This document shows positions 10,970-21,847 of a DNA stretch of 64,000 bases, piece by piece. The notes beneath the pieces were generated by a model. It saw nothing but the letters and a program-made list of their open reading frames with translations. It made no database searches and was not told the origin of the DNA. Numbering within the stretch: the stretch's first letter is position 1; each line of letters begins with the position of its first letter. A program made the position numbers and the translations under genes. The DNA lies in NCBI RefSeq assembly GCF_016625195.1, contig NZ_JACVUP010000001.1, positions 620,001 through 684,000 on the forward strand, given 5' to 3'. The DNA is from Erwinia sp. S63 (GTDB taxonomy: Bacteria > Pseudomonadota > Gammaproteobacteria > Enterobacterales > Enterobacteriaceae).

Positions 10970-12892
10970 ATGCGTTTGTTTATTGCTGAAAAACCCAGCC
11001 TGGCGCGCGCCATTGCTGATGTACTGCCGAAACCGCATCGACGCGGCGACGGCTTTATTGCCTGTGGTAACGATCAGATGGTCACCTGGTGCGTCGGGCA
11101 TTTGCTGGAGCAGGCGCAGCCGGACAGCTATGACAGCCGCTATGCGCGCTGGAATCTTGCCGATTTACCGATTATCCCGGAAAAGTGGCGTTTACAGCCG
11201 CGTCCGTCGGTGGCGAAACAACTCAAAGTGATTGAGGGTCTGCTGCAGCAGGCGAGCGAAGTGGTGCATGCGGGTGACCCGGATCGTGAAGGTCAGCTGT
11301 TGGTGGATGAAGTGCTGGACTACCTGCAACTCGCGCCGGAAAAACGGCAGAGAGTGCAGCGTTGTCTGATTAACGATCTCAACCCCTCCGCCGTCGAACG
11401 TGCGGTAAGCCGTTTGCGTGAGAACCGCGAGTTTATCCCGCTGTGCGTCTCGGCATTGGCCCGCGCCCGCGCAGATTGGCTTTACGGCATCAATATGACC
11501 CGTGCGTTTACGCTGTTAGGGCGCAATGCCGGTTACGATGGCGTGTTGTCGGTAGGGCGCGTTCAGACCCCGGTGCTCGGCCTGGTGGTGCGTCGCGATG
11601 AAGAGATCGAAAACTTCATTCCGAAAGATTACTTCGAAGTGAAAGCGCATATCGTGACGCCGAAAGATGAGCGTTTCATTGCCAGCTGGATACCCAGCGA
11701 TGCCTGCGAACCCTGGCAGGATGAAGAAGGCCGCCTGCTACACCGATCGCTGGCCGATCACGTATTGGAGCGTATCAACGGCAAGCCGGCGATGGTCACC
11801 GGCTATAACGACAAGCGGGAATCTGACACCGCGCCGCTGCCGTTTTCGCTCTCCAGCCTGCAAATAGAAGCGGCAAAGCGTTTTGGCCTCAGCGCGCAAA
11901 ACGTACTGGACTGCTGCCAGCGTCTATATGAAACCCACAAGCTGATTACCTATCCGCGTTCTGACAGCCGGTATTTGCCGGACGAACATTTCGCCGGACG
12001 TCATGCGGTGCTGAATGCGATTCAGGCGCACCAACCCAATCTGACACCGCCGACGGATTTTAACCCTGATCAAAAGAACCGCTGCTGGGATGATAAAAAG
12101 GTGGATGCTCACCACGCCATCATCCCCACCGCCCGCGCCAGTAAAGTAAACCTGACGGAAAATGAAGCCAATATTTACGGCCTGGTGGCTCGTCAATATC
12201 TAATGCAATTCTGCCCTGATGCAGTGTTTCGCAAATGCGTTATCGATCTCGAGATTGGCGGGGGCAAGTTTGTTGCAAAAGCGCGTTTTCTGGCAGAAGC
12301 GGGCTGGCGAGCCTTACTCGGCAGTAAAGAACGCGATGAAGAGAACGATGGCACGCCTTTACCGGTGGTGGCAAAGGGCGATGAGCTGCTGTGTGAGCGC
12401 GGTGAAGTGCTCGCCAAGCAGACGCAGCCGCCGCGCCCGTTTACCGATGCCACCCTGTTATCCGCCATGACCGGCATCGCGCGCTTTGTTCAGGATAAAG
12501 AATTAAAGAAAGTGCTGCGTGCGACCGATGGTTTAGGGACGGAAGCGACGCGAGCCGGCATTATTGAATTATTGTTCCGCCGGACATTCCTTGTGAAGAA
12601 AGGCCGCTATATTCATTCTACGGATGCGGGCAGGGCGCTGATCCATGCGTTACCTGAAATGGCGGCCCGGCCAGATATGACGGCTCAGTGGGAATCGACA
12701 TTAACGCGCATCAGTGAAAAGGCCTGCCGCTACGATGAGTTTATGCAGCCGCTGGTCTCCACGCTGATCGGCTTAATTGGCGAAGCGCGTCAGCGACCCT
12801 CGTTGCAATCATTTAGAGGCATTGCCGCACCGGCCGCTAAACGTAAAGCAAAACCGAAATCGACCCGGCGTAAAACCAAGGAGACAGAGTGA
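10970..12892 (+). CDS. topB: DNA topoisomerase III
   Basis: 640 residues. The Toprim domain is at the N-terminus ([20 protein letters not shown], then [17 protein letters not shown] with the metal-binding DPDRE). The active-site tyrosine is in [13 protein letters not shown]. The C-terminus is short and basic ([15 protein letters not shown]), as usual for TopB, which lacks the TopA zinc fingers. It decatenates replication intermediates as a type IA enzyme. Its stop codon overlaps the ynjH start (TGATG). Confidence 0.97.
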   Translation: MRLFIAEKPSLARAIADVLPKPHRRGDGFIACGNDQMVTWCVGHLLEQAQPDSYDSRYARWNLADLPIIPEKWRLQPRPSVAKQLKVIEGLLQQASEVVHAGDPDREGQLLVDEVLDYLQLAPEKRQRVQRCLINDLNPSAVERAVSRLRENREFIPLCVSALARARADWLYGINMTRAFTLLGRNAGYDGVLSVGRVQTPVLGLVVRRDEEIENFIPKDYFEVKAHIVTPKDERFIASWIPSDACEPWQDEEGRLLHRSLADHVLERINGKPAMVTGYNDKRESDTAPLPFSLSSLQIEAAKRFGLSAQNVLDCCQRLYETHKLITYPRSDSRYLPDEHFAGRHAVLNAIQAHQPNLTPPTDFNPDQKNRCWDDKKVDAHHAIIPTARASKVNLTENEANIYGLVARQYLMQFCPDAVFRKCVIDLEIGGGKFVAKARFLAEAGWRALLGSKERDEENDGTPLPVVAKGDELLCERGEVLAKQTQPPRPFTDATLLSAMTGIARFVQDKELKKVLRATDGLGTEATRAGIIELLFRRTFLVKKGRYIHSTDAGRALIHALPEMAARPDMTAQWESTLTRISEKACRYDEFMQPLVSTLIGLIGEARQRPSLQSFRGIAAPAAKRKAKPKSTRRKTKETE

Positions 12893-13188
12893 TGCGTTAT
12901 ATCCTACTAGCGCTTAGCGGGCTGCTGCTGTGCACCAATTCGGCGCTGGCAAACCGCCAGCCGGAAAACAGTCGCATGGGCAATACGGATGTGGTGGTGG
13001 ATATGCCACCTGAAGTCTGGACACAAGGACAGAATAATCAGCAGAGCAACTGCTTGCAGTGCTGCACCTATGAGAATCGCAGTTATTCCGAAGGCGCGGT
13101 TGTTAAAGCGGAAGGGGTGCTGCTGCAGTGCGGGCGTGATGAGAAAGTGCTGGGAACTAACCCGCTTATCTGGAAAATCATTAAGTAA
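12892..13188 (+). CDS. ynjH: YnjH, DUF1496 small exported protein
   Basis: 98 residues. A signal peptide covers residues 1-20 (ILLALSGLLLCTNSALA). The mature part carries a conserved cysteine cluster (NCLQCCTYENRSYSEG and later LLQCGRD), which suggests a small disulfide-bonded periplasmic protein. The start overlaps the topB stop codon and has AAGGAG upstream; a GTG one codon earlier is less likely. In E. coli the gene also neighbours topB. Function is unknown. Confidence 0.85.
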   Translation: MRYILLALSGLLLCTNSALANRQPENSRMGNTDVVVDMPPEVWTQGQNNQQSNCLQCCTYENRSYSEGAVVKAEGVLLQCGRDEKVLGTNPLIWKIIK

Positions 13189-13191
13189 AGG

Positions 13192-13220
13192 TGCGTGGCG
13201 TTTTCACGCCACGCAGTTTC
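13192..13220. terminator. Terminator between convergent ynjH and xthA
   Basis: Stem TGCGTGGCG / CGCCACGCA (9 bp) with loop TTTTCA; the plus side continues with GTTTCATTATTTTT. It separates convergent ynjH and xthA. Confidence 0.75.
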
Positions 13221-13221
13221 A

Positions 13222-14034
13222 TTATTTTTCCAGATTGAACGTCGACCAGACCGGCGCATGATCCGACGGTTTTTCCATGCTGCGGATCTCGTAATCAATG
13301 CCGCTTTCAATGCAACGCGCAGCCAGCGGCTGACTGGCCAGCAACAGGTCGATACGCAGACCCCGGTTATCATCAAAGCCTTTGGAGCGGTAATCGAACC
13401 AGGAGAAACGGTCAGCCGTTTCCGGGTATTTGGCGCGCCAGGTATCAACCAGACCCCAATGCAGCAGACGATCCATCCACTCACGTTCTTCTGGCAGGAA
13501 TGAGCATTTACCGGTGCGCAGCCAGCGCTTGCGGTTATCTTCGCCAATGCCGATATCGAGATCTGTACTGCTGATATTCATGTCACCCATGATCAGCACC
13601 GGTTTATCCACCGCCAGCTGCTGTTCCAGATAATCCTGTAAATCGCGGTAGAACTTCTCTTTGGCCGGGAATTTGGTCGGATGGTCACGGCTCTCACCTT
13701 GCGGGAAGTAACCGTTAATCACGGTGATGTCGCCAATCGGGCTGGGGATTTCCGCCATGATCAAGCGGCGTTGTGAATCTTCATCATCACCGGGAAAACC
13801 ACGACGAACAGAGACAGGCTGCGCTTTGGTCAGCAACGCGACGCCATAATGGCCTTTCTGACCGTGATAAAACACGTTGTAACCCAGTTTGCTGACGTCT
13901 TCGAGCGGGAACATGTCATCGTGAACTTTGGTTTCCTGCAGGCCGATGACGTCCGGCTGATGCTGTTCGACGAGGGCTTCAAGTTGATGAGGGCGTGCGC
14001 GCAAACCATTGATGTTGAAAGAGATGAATTTCAT
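13222..14034 (-). CDS. xthA: Exonuclease III
   Basis: 270 residues, starting [20 protein letters not shown]. Metal and catalytic motifs of the endonuclease/exonuclease/phosphatase fold are intact: GLQETKV with Glu34, GDMNIS with the Asp/Asn pair, and the terminal SDHAPVW with the catalytic His. It is the major AP endonuclease of base-excision repair and a 3'-to-5' exonuclease. It stands alone on the minus strand between ynjH and the tRNA-Tyr gene. Confidence 0.97.
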   Translation of the reverse strand: MKFISFNINGLRARPHQLEALVEQHQPDVIGLQETKVHDDMFPLEDVSKLGYNVFYHGQKGHYGVALLTKAQPVSVRRGFPGDDEDSQRRLIMAEIPSPIGDITVINGYFPQGESRDHPTKFPAKEKFYRDLQDYLEQQLAVDKPVLIMGDMNISSTDLDIGIGEDNRKRWLRTGKCSFLPEEREWMDRLLHWGLVDTWRAKYPETADRFSWFDYRSKGFDDNRGLRIDLLLASQPLAARCIESGIDYEIRSMEKPSDHAPVWSTFNLEK

Positions 14035-14143
14035 TTCGCTGCCATTCTTATCCGCAAAAGTATGCCGGGATGGTAACGAGTTTTCGTTAGAATGTCATGG
14101 ATTGAATCGGGAAGAAATAACGATGTAAGCAATAGGAAAGCGA

Positions 14144-14228
<85 letters not shown>

Positions 14229-14334
14229 ACTGGCCTGAATAATGTGCCTGAAAGCGGTGCGCATCATACCAAATGCGTTCTGACTGTAAAGCGCTGAAAA
14301 CAAAAATATGAATCGTTTGCCCACTTTTCATCCG

Positions 14335-14365
14335 TGGCGCTGAAGAGTTGCACAATTCAGCGCCA
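14335..14365 (-). other. Hairpin after purU
   Basis: Perfect 10-bp inverted repeat TGGCGCTGAA / TTCAGCGCCA with an 11-nt loop, just after the purU stop codon. No T-run follows on the minus strand, so it may stabilise the 3' end or act with Rho rather than as a classical terminator. Confidence 0.5.
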
Positions 14366-14371
14366 GGAAGC

Positions 14372-15220
14372 TTACAGAATGATGGTGCGGTTACCGTAAA
14401 CGAACACGCGCTGACCCAGCACTTTATACAATGCACGGCTCAGGACATTCTTCTCGACATCACGACCGGCACGCATCATCTCTTCTGCGGTGTAGCTGTG
14501 ATCGACGTTGATCACGTCCTGCATGATGATCGGACCTTCATCGAGGTTGTCATTCACGTAGTGCGCGGTAGCACCGATAATTTTCACACCACGCTCGTAA
14601 GCCTGATGGTAAGGACGCGCGCCGATGAAGGCAGGCAGGAACGAGTGGTGAATATTGATGATCTGATTCGGGTAACGCTGCACAAAAGCCGGCGTCAGCA
14701 CGCGCATATATTTTGCCAGCACCACGTAATCCGGCTGGTAGCGATCAATTTCATCGCCCATGCGGTTGTCATGCTCTTCACGCGTCAGGCCTTCATGGCT
14801 GACCAGCACAAACGGAATATCGAAACGTTCAACCAGCGAGCGCAGCGTTTCATGGTTACCAATGACAGCGGCAATCTCCATATCGAGACCACCAAACGCG
14901 CATTTCATCAGCAGATCGCCCAGGCAATGCGCCTCTTTGGTCACCAGAATCACCACACGACGACGACCAGCGCTCTGCAATTCCCGCACCGAACCTACCG
15001 GTAACGCGCTGTCGAGATCCGCAAGCAGGGTATTGTCGTTGAAAATCCCTTCCAGCTCTGTGCGCATGAAAAAGCGCCCGGTACGGTGATCGACAAACTC
15101 ATTGTTTTGCACAATGTTGAGTTCATGCTTGTAGCAAATGTTGGTGATCTTGGCGATCAGACCTTTCGCATCTGGGCAAATGGTCCGTAAAACTTTTCGT
15201 TGCGTGTTTTGCGCTTGCAT
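14372..15220 (-). CDS. purU: Formyltetrahydrofolate deformylase
   Basis: 282 residues, starting MQAQNTQRKVLRTICPDAKG; this start fits family length better than one 16 codons upstream. An N-terminal ACT domain (about residues 8-85) is followed by the formyltransferase-like domain with INIHHSFLPAFIGARPYHQA and GATAHYVNDNLDEGPI, which hold the catalytic Asn/His/Asp set. It hydrolyses 10-formyl-tetrahydrofolate to tetrahydrofolate and formate, supplying formate to PurT. It lies upstream of the tRNA-Tyr gene on the same strand. Confidence 0.96.
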   Translation of the reverse strand: MQAQNTQRKVLRTICPDAKGLIAKITNICYKHELNIVQNNEFVDHRTGRFFMRTELEGIFNDNTLLADLDSALPVGSVRELQSAGRRRVVILVTKEAHCLGDLLMKCAFGGLDMEIAAVIGNHETLRSLVERFDIPFVLVSHEGLTREEHDNRMGDEIDRYQPDYVVLAKYMRVLTPAFVQRYPNQIINIHHSFLPAFIGARPYHQAYERGVKIIGATAHYVNDNLDEGPIIMQDVINVDHSYTAEEMMRAGRDVEKNVLSRALYKVLGQRVFVYGNRTIIL

Positions 15221-15277
15221 CTCGATCAGAGTCCTGTCAAAGCGATGAATGGTAAAGCCGTTGTGCATCTGTCCAGA

Positions 15278-15733
15278 TTAACCACAACATTTTTTGTATT
15301 TTTTATCGGAGCCACAAGGACAGCGATCGTTGCGCCCCAGCTCGGGCACCGTTCCGTCGACATAGTACCAGCGTTGATCCTCACAGAGAAAGCGTGAACA
15401 TTCATAGATGGCCGAAGTGCGCTCTTTTTCGCGGTAACGCGCAAAAAAGGTCACAAAGGCTTCATTCTCGTGGCTTCCATGATTACAACGGGTTACATTC
15501 AAGCCCAGCCATTCAGTGCCGGAAAAACTTTCAGATAATAACGTCTCAAGGTCGGCCACACGCTTACTGGAGTGCCAGGTCGCAGCCAGATAGCCAGCAT
15601 TTTTTTCAACATAGGCGGTATAGCGTGAACGCATTAATTGTTCAGCGCTGGCAGGGAATGCCTGGCCGCTCAGAAAGGGCTGGCAACATAAGCTATACTG
15701 CTTTCCGCTGCAGCAGGGGCACTTTTCAGACAC
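15278..15733 (-). CDS. ychJ: YchJ, SEC-C motif protein (UPF0225)
   Basis: 151 residues. SEC-C zinc-binding motifs are present at both ends: [14 protein letters not shown] at the N-terminus and [15 protein letters not shown] at the extreme C-terminus. A central NTF2-like domain lies between them ([20 protein letters not shown], then [12 protein letters not shown]). The function of the family is not established. The gene is divergent from rssA, as in E. coli. Confidence 0.92.
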   Translation of the reverse strand: MSEKCPCCSGKQYSLCCQPFLSGQAFPASAEQLMRSRYTAYVEKNAGYLAATWHSSKRVADLETLLSESFSGTEWLGLNVTRCNHGSHENEAFVTFFARYREKERTSAIYECSRFLCEDQRWYYVDGTVPELGRNDRCPCGSDKKYKKCCG

Positions 15734-15829
15734 GTCATCTCCTGTGAGTGATTAAAGTTAATTAAAGTGTGCGCTATGGTAGCCGACTGCTGAGCGGGAT
15801 GCTACGTACCAGACTAATCACGAGGTGCG

Positions 15830-16735
15830 ATGAGAAAGGTGAGGATCGGGCTGGCCCTGGGTTCGGGAGCCGCCAAGGGCTGGGCGCATATCGGTGTGAT
15901 TAATGCACTGGAGCGTGCCGGCATTGAAATAGATGTGGTTGCAGGCTGCTCAGTCGGCGCGCTGGTGGGATCGGCGTACGTCAATAATCGGCTGGGCGTG
16001 ATGGAAAAGTGGGTCAGCGCATTCCGCTACTGGGATGTAATCCGTCTGATGGATCTGTCGTGGCAGCGTGGTGGTTTACTGCGCGGCGACCGCGTTTTCA
16101 GCCATATTCGTCAGCTGATCCCGAATGAGTTTATTGAAGGGTGCAACAAACCTTTTGGCGTGGTGGCTTCAAATTTAAGTACCGGTCGAGAGTTGTGGTT
16201 AACCGAGGGCGATTTGCATCAGGCGGTGCGCGCTTCCTGTAGTATGCCAGGCTTATTACCACCCGTTGGCTACAATGGTTACTGGCTGGTGGATGGTGCT
16301 GTAGTCAACCCGGTGCCGATTTCCCTGACACGTGCGCTCGGCGCTGACATTGTCATCGCAGTCGACTTACAGCACGACGCGCATTTAATGCAGCAGGATT
16401 TGTTGTCGGTGACACCACAAAGCGGCGAAGAAGAGGCTGCGGCAGAAGCATTAAGCTGGGGCAAAAAACTGCGCCAGCGCATATTGGGACTGACCCACCG
16501 TCGTGCCAATCAGACGCCGGGTGCCATGGAGATCATGTCCACATCCATCCAGATTCTGGAAAACCGTCTTAAACGAAATCGTATGGCGGGCGATCCACCG
16601 GATGTGTTGATTCAACCGTTTTGTCCGCAGATATCCACACTGGATTTCCATCGTGCAGAAGAAGCCATCGCGGCAGGTAAAGCCGCAGTCGAGAAAAAAA
16701 TGGATGAACTATTACCGCTGGTCCGTGGCAGATAA
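15830..16735 (+). CDS. rssA: RssA patatin-like phospholipase family protein
   Basis: 301 residues. The patatin fold elements are visible: oxyanion loop GSGAAKGWAHIGV, nucleophile elbow GCSVGALVG (GxSxG), and the catalytic Asp in LVDGAVVNPVP. The start at 15830 follows CGAGGTG. It is cytoplasmic and related to eukaryotic neuropathy target esterase; its physiological role is unclear. rssB follows 102 nt downstream on the same strand. Confidence 0.93.
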   Translation: MRKVRIGLALGSGAAKGWAHIGVINALERAGIEIDVVAGCSVGALVGSAYVNNRLGVMEKWVSAFRYWDVIRLMDLSWQRGGLLRGDRVFSHIRQLIPNEFIEGCNKPFGVVASNLSTGRELWLTEGDLHQAVRASCSMPGLLPPVGYNGYWLVDGAVVNPVPISLTRALGADIVIAVDLQHDAHLMQQDLLSVTPQSGEEEAAAEALSWGKKLRQRILGLTHRRANQTPGAMEIMSTSIQILENRLKRNRMAGDPPDVLIQPFCPQISTLDFHRAEEAIAAGKAAVEKKMDELLPLVRGR

Positions 16736-16837
16736 TCAGGTTGTTCATTCACAGGCAGTGCGACTTCAGTCAATTCTGAAAGGCGCAACTGCGTTTTATG
16801 AACCACTATTGAAATATCTGGTACACAGGGGGAGAGA

Positions 16838-17854
16838 ATGGAAAAGCCACTAATCGGCAAAAAGATACTCATTGTCGAAGATGAGGTCGTTTTCCGTTCA
16901 ATGTTAGACACGATGCTGGCGGGGTTAGGGGCCAGTACGTTGGAAGCGGGAGATGGCCTTGACGGCTTAACTTTGCTGTCGGCCCAATCCGTCGATCTGG
17001 TGATTTGCGATTTGGAGATGCCGCGTATGGGCGGGCTTCAGTTCGTCGAACGCATTCGCAGCCGCGGCAACAGCGTGCCAATTTTGATTATCTCTGCCAC
17101 GCAGAATATGGCCGACATTGCGCATGTCCTGCGCCTTGGGGTTCAGGATGTCCTGCTTAAGCCTCTGAGAAACCTCGAACGTTTTCGTGAAGCCGTGTAT
17201 GAGTGCCTTTATCCTTCGATGTTCACTTCCAAAGTTGAGGAAGATGAACAGCTGTTCCAGGACTGGGATGCACTGGTGCGCGATCCGCTAGCCGCGTCTA
17301 AGTTGCTCAAGCAGCTACAACCACCGGTTCAGCAAACCATCGCCAATTGCCGCATTAATTATCGCCAGCTGACCATGGCAGAACAGCCGGGGCTGGTGCT
17401 GGATATTGCCGCATTGTCCGATAAGGATTTGGCTTTCTACTGTCTTGATGTGACGCGCGCCGGTGATAATGGCGTGCTAGCCGCATTGCTGTTGCGCGCA
17501 CTGTTTAATGGTCTGCTGCAGGAGCAACTTTCCGGGCAGAAACAGCGCTTGCCAGAGCTAAACGGCCTGCTACGCCAGGTCAATATGCTATTACGTCAGG
17601 CCAATCTCAGCGGTCAGTTCCCCTTGCTGGTGGGGTACTACCATCGTCAGTTGAAAAACCTGATTCTGGTCTCCGCTGGCCTCAACGCCACCTTGCACAT
17701 CAATACCCATCAGATTCAACTCAGTAATGGCGTGCCGCTTGGTACTATGGGCAGTACGCACCTCAATCAAATCAGTCAACGCGCTGATGCCTGGCAGTGC
17801 CATGTGTGGGGCGCGGGTGGCAGACTTCGGCTGATGCTATCGGCTGAAGAATAA
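16838..17854 (+). CDS. rssB: RssB, response-regulator adaptor for RpoS proteolysis
   Basis: 338 residues. The receiver domain (about 1-125) has the acidic pocket LIVEDE and phospho-acceptor Asp58 in DLVICDLEMPRMGG. The C-terminal half resembles a PP2C-type phosphatase domain without an obvious complete active site, as in E. coli RssB. It delivers sigma-S to ClpXP. The ribosome site is GGGGGAGAG. It lies between rssA and galU, the conserved order. About 190 nt with no recognised element separate it from galU. Confidence 0.95.
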   Translation: MEKPLIGKKILIVEDEVVFRSMLDTMLAGLGASTLEAGDGLDGLTLLSAQSVDLVICDLEMPRMGGLQFVERIRSRGNSVPILIISATQNMADIAHVLRLGVQDVLLKPLRNLERFREAVYECLYPSMFTSKVEEDEQLFQDWDALVRDPLAASKLLKQLQPPVQQTIANCRINYRQLTMAEQPGLVLDIAALSDKDLAFYCLDVTRAGDNGVLAALLLRALFNGLLQEQLSGQKQRLPELNGLLRQVNMLLRQANLSGQFPLLVGYYHRQLKNLILVSAGLNATLHINTHQIQLSNGVPLGTMGSTHLNQISQRADAWQCHVWGAGGRLRLMLSAEE

Positions 17855-18047
17855 GCGATTGGATTTATATTTTTTGCGGGCTGAAGACAGGGCCAGGGGT
17901 AAGCTTTACACTTGGGTAATAGTCTTAAATTCCGCGGATTAACTCCATCCAGGATAAATCCGTCTGATAGTAACTGATATACTCATTTCGTTTTTAAACC
18001 GACATATCAAGTATTAACTTGAACGGCCTATTAAGAGAGGTATTTAG

Positions 18048-18956
18048 ATGTCTGCCCATAAGTCTAAAGTAAGAAAAGCGGTAATCCCTGTTGCAGGTCT
18101 GGGTACGCGTATGCTGCCTGCTACTAAAGCAATTCCAAAAGAGATGTTACCGCTGGTCGATAAGCCGCTGATCCAATATGTCGTGAATGAGTGTATCGCT
18201 GCGGGCATTAACGAGATCGTGCTGGTTACGCACTCCTCTAAAAACGCCATCGAAAACCATTTTGATACCAGTTTTGAACTGGAATCAATGCTGGAAAAAC
18301 GCGTTAAGCGTCAGCTGCTGGATGAAATCCAGTCTATCTGCCCGCCACACGTGACCATCATGCAGGTGCGTCAGGGTATTGCGAAAGGTCTTGGCCACGC
18401 AGTGATGTGTGCCCATCCGCTGGTCGGTGATGAGCCGGTGGCCGTGATTCTGCCTGACGTGATCATCGATGAGTACGAATCTGACCCAACCAAAGACAAC
18501 CTGGCAGAAATGCTGGCGCGTTACGAAGAGAGCGGCCGCAGCCAGATCATGGTAGAGCCAGTCGCTGATGTCACCGCTTACGGTGTGGTTGACTGCAAAG
18601 GTGCAGACCTGGCACCAGGCCAGAGCGCGCCAATGGTCGGTGTGGTTGAGAAGCCGAAAGCTTCTGAAGCTCCATCCAACCTCGCGGTTGTCGGTCGTTA
18701 CGTGCTGTCTGCTGACATCTGGCCTCTGCTGGCGAAAACCCCTCCAGGTGCTGGCGGTGAAGTTCAGCTGACTGACTCTATCGCCATGCTGATGGAAAAA
18801 GAGACCGTTGAAGCTTACCACCTGACCGGTGTGAGTCATGACTGCGGTAACAAACTGGGTTATATGCAGGCTTTCGTTGAGTATGGCGTTCGTCATCCAG
18901 TACTGGGTAAAGACTTTACTCAATGGCTGGAAGGCGCTGTAGGCAACAAAAAGTAA
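18048..18956 (+). CDS. galU: UTP-glucose-1-phosphate uridylyltransferase
   Basis: 302 residues. The nucleotidyltransferase signature [20 protein letters not shown] is at residues about 12-31, and [12 protein letters not shown] and [10 protein letters not shown] follow. It makes UDP-glucose from UTP and glucose-1-phosphate, the precursor for lipopolysaccharide, capsule and trehalose synthesis. AGAGAGG precedes the ATG. The next two genes use UDP-glucose in sequence, 23 and 14 nt apart, so this looks like a three-gene sugar-nucleotide operon. Confidence 0.97.
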   Translation: MSAHKSKVRKAVIPVAGLGTRMLPATKAIPKEMLPLVDKPLIQYVVNECIAAGINEIVLVTHSSKNAIENHFDTSFELESMLEKRVKRQLLDEIQSICPPHVTIMQVRQGIAKGLGHAVMCAHPLVGDEPVAVILPDVIIDEYESDPTKDNLAEMLARYEESGRSQIMVEPVADVTAYGVVDCKGADLAPGQSAPMVGVVEKPKASEAPSNLAVVGRYVLSADIWPLLAKTPPGAGGEVQLTDSIAMLMEKETVEAYHLTGVSHDCGNKLGYMQAFVEYGVRHPVLGKDFTQWLEGAVGNKK

Positions 18957-18979
18957 TTCATTAAACACAGGATAATTCA

Positions 18980-20320
18980 ATGAAAGTCACTGTATTTGGT
19001 ATCGGCTATGTCGGTCTGGTTCAGGCTGCGGTGTTGGCCGAAGTCGGACATGACGTTCTCTGTATTGATGTCGATGAAAAGAAAGTCGAAAACCTGAAAA
19101 AAGGCAATATCCCGATTTTCGAACCGGGTCTGACGCCGCTGGTGATGTCTAACTATGAAGCGGGTCGCCTGAAGTTCAGCACCAATGCAGAAGAGGGTGT
19201 TAATCACGGTGTGATGCAATTTATTGCCGTGGGTACGCCGCCGGATGAAGACGGTTCTGCCGATCTGAAATATGTGACTGCGGTTGCGCGGACAATTGCA
19301 GCGCACATGAACGATCACAAAGTGGTGATCGACAAATCAACGGTTCCAGTTGGAACGGCTGATCGTGTGCGTGCAGTGATGACCGAGACACTGCAAAAAC
19401 GTGATGCAAACATTGCGTTTGATGTGGTTTCTAACCCTGAATTCCTCAAGGAAGGGGCTGCAGTAAACGACTGCATGCGTCCTGAGCGCATCGTAGTGGG
19501 CACCGATAACGACGACGTGGTTGAGTTGTTGCGTGAGCTTTATGAGCCATTCAACCGCAATCACGATCGCATGATTCTGATGGATATCCGCAGTGCAGAG
19601 CTGACTAAGTACGCGGCGAACTGCATGCTGGCGACCAAAATCAGCTTCATGAATGAAATCTCTAACCTGGCAGAGCGTCTGGGAGCCGACGTTGAGAAAG
19701 TACGCCAGGGAATTGGTTCAGATTCACGTATTGGTTATCACTTCATCTACCCAGGCTGCGGCTACGGCGGATCGTGCTTCCCGAAAGACGTGCAGGCACT
19801 GATTCGCACTGCTGAGTCGATTGGTTACACGCCGCGTCTGTTGCAGGCGGTAGAAGATGTGAATGATTCGCAGAAGAACAAACTGCCGAGCTTCATCAAG
19901 CGTCATTTTGGCGACGATCTGCGTGGCAAAACCTTTGCTCTCTGGGGCCTGGCGTTCAAACCTAACACCGACGATATGCGTGAAGCCTCCAGCCGTGTGC
20001 TGATGGAAACGCTGTGGGAAGCGGGTGCGACCATTCAGGCATTTGACCCGGAAGCAATGGAAGAAGCGCAGCGTATTTATGGCCACCGCGACGATCTGAA
20101 GCTGACCGGTACCAAAGAAGCGGCGTTGCAGGGTGCTGATGGCCTGGTCATTTGTACTGAATGGCAGAACTTCCGTGCACCAGATTTCGACGTTATCAAA
20201 ACCGCGTTAAAACAACCCGTGATTTTTGATGGTCGTAACCTGTATGATCCGGAGCGTATCAGCAAACGCGGCTTTACCTATTACGCTATCGGCCGCGGAG
20301 CATCAATTCAAATTGTGTAA
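18980..20320 (+). CDS. ugd: UDP-glucose 6-dehydrogenase
   Basis: 446 residues, longer than the 388-residue E. coli Ugd and closer to the long bacterial type. The NAD-binding motif [18 protein letters not shown] is at the N-terminus, and the catalytic cysteine is in the [14 protein letters not shown] motif. The C-terminal domain has [17 protein letters not shown]. It oxidises UDP-glucose to UDP-glucuronate. In E. coli ugd sits near gnd and wzz; here it is next to galU, which supplies its substrate. Confidence 0.96.
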   Translation: MKVTVFGIGYVGLVQAAVLAEVGHDVLCIDVDEKKVENLKKGNIPIFEPGLTPLVMSNYEAGRLKFSTNAEEGVNHGVMQFIAVGTPPDEDGSADLKYVTAVARTIAAHMNDHKVVIDKSTVPVGTADRVRAVMTETLQKRDANIAFDVVSNPEFLKEGAAVNDCMRPERIVVGTDNDDVVELLRELYEPFNRNHDRMILMDIRSAELTKYAANCMLATKISFMNEISNLAERLGADVEKVRQGIGSDSRIGYHFIYPGCGYGGSCFPKDVQALIRTAESIGYTPRLLQAVEDVNDSQKNKLPSFIKRHFGDDLRGKTFALWGLAFKPNTDDMREASSRVLMETLWEAGATIQAFDPEAMEEAQRIYGHRDDLKLTGTKEAALQGADGLVICTEWQNFRAPDFDVIKTALKQPVIFDGRNLYDPERISKRGFTYYAIGRGASIQIV

Positions 20321-20334
20321 TAAATGAGGGATGT

Positions 20335-21342
20335 ATGAAGTTTTTGGTTACCGGTGCGGCAGGTTTTATTGGATTTCACGTGAGTCAGCGTTTGCTGGCC
20401 GCCGGTCACCAGGTCGTCGGTATCGATAACCTGAATGACTATTACAATGTCAGCCTGAAACAAGCGCGCTTAGACCAAATCCTTCAGCATCCCGAGTTTA
20501 TTTTCCTGAAAATGGACCTGGCAGATCGCCAGGCCATTTCTTCTTTATTCGCAGAGCATGCGTTTGATCGCGTGATTCATCTGGGTGCACAAGCGGGCGT
20601 TCGTTATTCGATTGACAACCCACACGCTTATGCCGATGCCAATCTTATTGGCCACCTCAATATTCTTGAAGGGTGCCGCCATCATAAAATCGGCCACCTG
20701 CTGTATGCGTCATCCAGCTCGGTATATGGGCTGAATCGCAAAATGCCTTTCTCAACGGATGACTCCGTTGACCATCCTATTTCTCTGTATGCGGCCACCA
20801 AGAAAGCCAACGAATTGATGTCGCATAGCTATTCCCATTTATATCAGTTGCCGACGACAGGGCTTCGTTTCTTCACTGTTTACGGCCCGTGGGGACGTCC
20901 GGATATGGCGTTGTTCAAATTCACCCGTGCGATGCTGGCGGGCGAGCAAATTGACGTCTATAACCGCGGACAAATGATGCGTGACTTCACTTACATAGAC
21001 GATATTGCTGAAGCTATCGTACGCTTGCAGGATGTGATTCCGCAGGCTGATGAAAACTGGACAGTGGAAGCGGGATCGCCGGCCAGCAGCTCTGCGCCAT
21101 ATCACGTCTACAATATTGGTAACAGCCAGCCGACCAGCCTGATGACCTATATCGAGTCACTGGAAAAAGCATTGGGCATTGAAGCGAAGAAAAATATGCT
21201 GCCGATGCAGCCAGGAGATGTGCTCAATACCAGTGCGGATACCCAGCCGTTATATGACGCGATTCAGTTCCGGCCACAAACCCAGGTTGAGCAGGGCGTG
21301 CAGAACTTTGTAGATTGGTATCGCCACTTTTATCAGCAATAA
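20335..21342 (+). CDS. NAD-dependent UDP-sugar epimerase (probable UDP-glucuronate 4-epimerase)
   Basis: 335 residues, an extended short-chain dehydrogenase. It has the NAD motif TGAAGFIGFHVSQRL at the N-terminus and the YxxxK catalytic motif in LYAATKKANELM, with SSSSVYG before it. Blocks such as FFTVYGPWGRPDMALFKFT and MRDFTYIDDIAEAIVRL are typical of the CapI/Uge group, which converts UDP-glucuronate to UDP-galacturonate. The position 14 nt after ugd supports that activity. UDP-glucose 4-epimerase activity cannot be excluded from sequence alone. A strong terminator follows. Confidence 0.9.
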   Translation: MKFLVTGAAGFIGFHVSQRLLAAGHQVVGIDNLNDYYNVSLKQARLDQILQHPEFIFLKMDLADRQAISSLFAEHAFDRVIHLGAQAGVRYSIDNPHAYADANLIGHLNILEGCRHHKIGHLLYASSSSVYGLNRKMPFSTDDSVDHPISLYAATKKANELMSHSYSHLYQLPTTGLRFFTVYGPWGRPDMALFKFTRAMLAGEQIDVYNRGQMMRDFTYIDDIAEAIVRLQDVIPQADENWTVEAGSPASSSAPYHVYNIGNSQPTSLMTYIESLEKALGIEAKKNMLPMQPGDVLNTSADTQPLYDAIQFRPQTQVEQGVQNFVDWYRHFYQQ

Positions 21343-21350
21343 CGATGCAT

Positions 21351-21381
21351 AAAAAAAGGAAGCCAGCGGCTTCCTTTTTTC
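21351..21381 (+). terminator. Terminator after the galU-ugd-epimerase cluster
   Basis: Stem GGAAGCC / GGCTTCC with loop AGC, flanked by seven A upstream and TTTTTTC downstream. It may also stop transcripts coming from hns on the opposite strand. Confidence 0.9.
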
Positions 21382-21439
21382 TTACCCGGTGTAAAGTGAA
21401 ATAACGCCAACGTTTTTCACAATTCGAAGCACTGGAGAA

Positions 21440-21847
21440 TTACAGCAGGAAATCGTCCAGTTGTTTACCTTGTTCTTCAATCGCTTTTTTAATCACAGCT
21501 GGTGTACGACCTTGGCCTGTCCAGGTGCGGTTTTCACCATTTTCATCGACGTAAGAATACTTGGCAGGACGTGCAGCACGCTTGGCTTTGCCCGGTGCTT
21601 TCGTCTCTGAAAGTGCCTGTAACAGCTCGTTAGGATCGATACCATCAGCAATCAGCATTTCACGGTATTGTTCCAGTTTGCGGTTACGTTCAGCATTTTC
21701 AGCTTGCGCGTGAGTTTCTTCTTCACGACGCTCATTGACGACAACCTCGAGTTTTTCCAGCATCTCTTCCAGTGTTTCCAGAGTGCATTCCCGAGCTTGC
21801 GCGCGCAATGTACGGATATTATTAAGAATTTTAAGTGCTTCGCTCAT
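21440..21847 (-). CDS. hns: Nucleoid-associated protein H-NS
   Basis: 135 residues, starting [20 protein letters not shown]. The N-terminal half is a helical, coiled-coil oligomerisation region ([20 protein letters not shown]). The C-terminal DNA-binding domain carries the AT-hook-like core WTGQGRTP. It silences AT-rich DNA and bridges the chromosome. The ATG at 21847 was chosen by family start; longer frames upstream are AT-rich noncoding DNA. It lies between the sugar-nucleotide cluster and the divergent tdk. Confidence 0.97.
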   Translation of the reverse strand: MSEALKILNNIRTLRAQARECTLETLEEMLEKLEVVVNERREEETHAQAENAERNRKLEQYREMLIADGIDPNELLQALSETKAPGKAKRAARPAKYSYVDENGENRTWTGQGRTPAVIKKAIEEQGKQLDDFLL

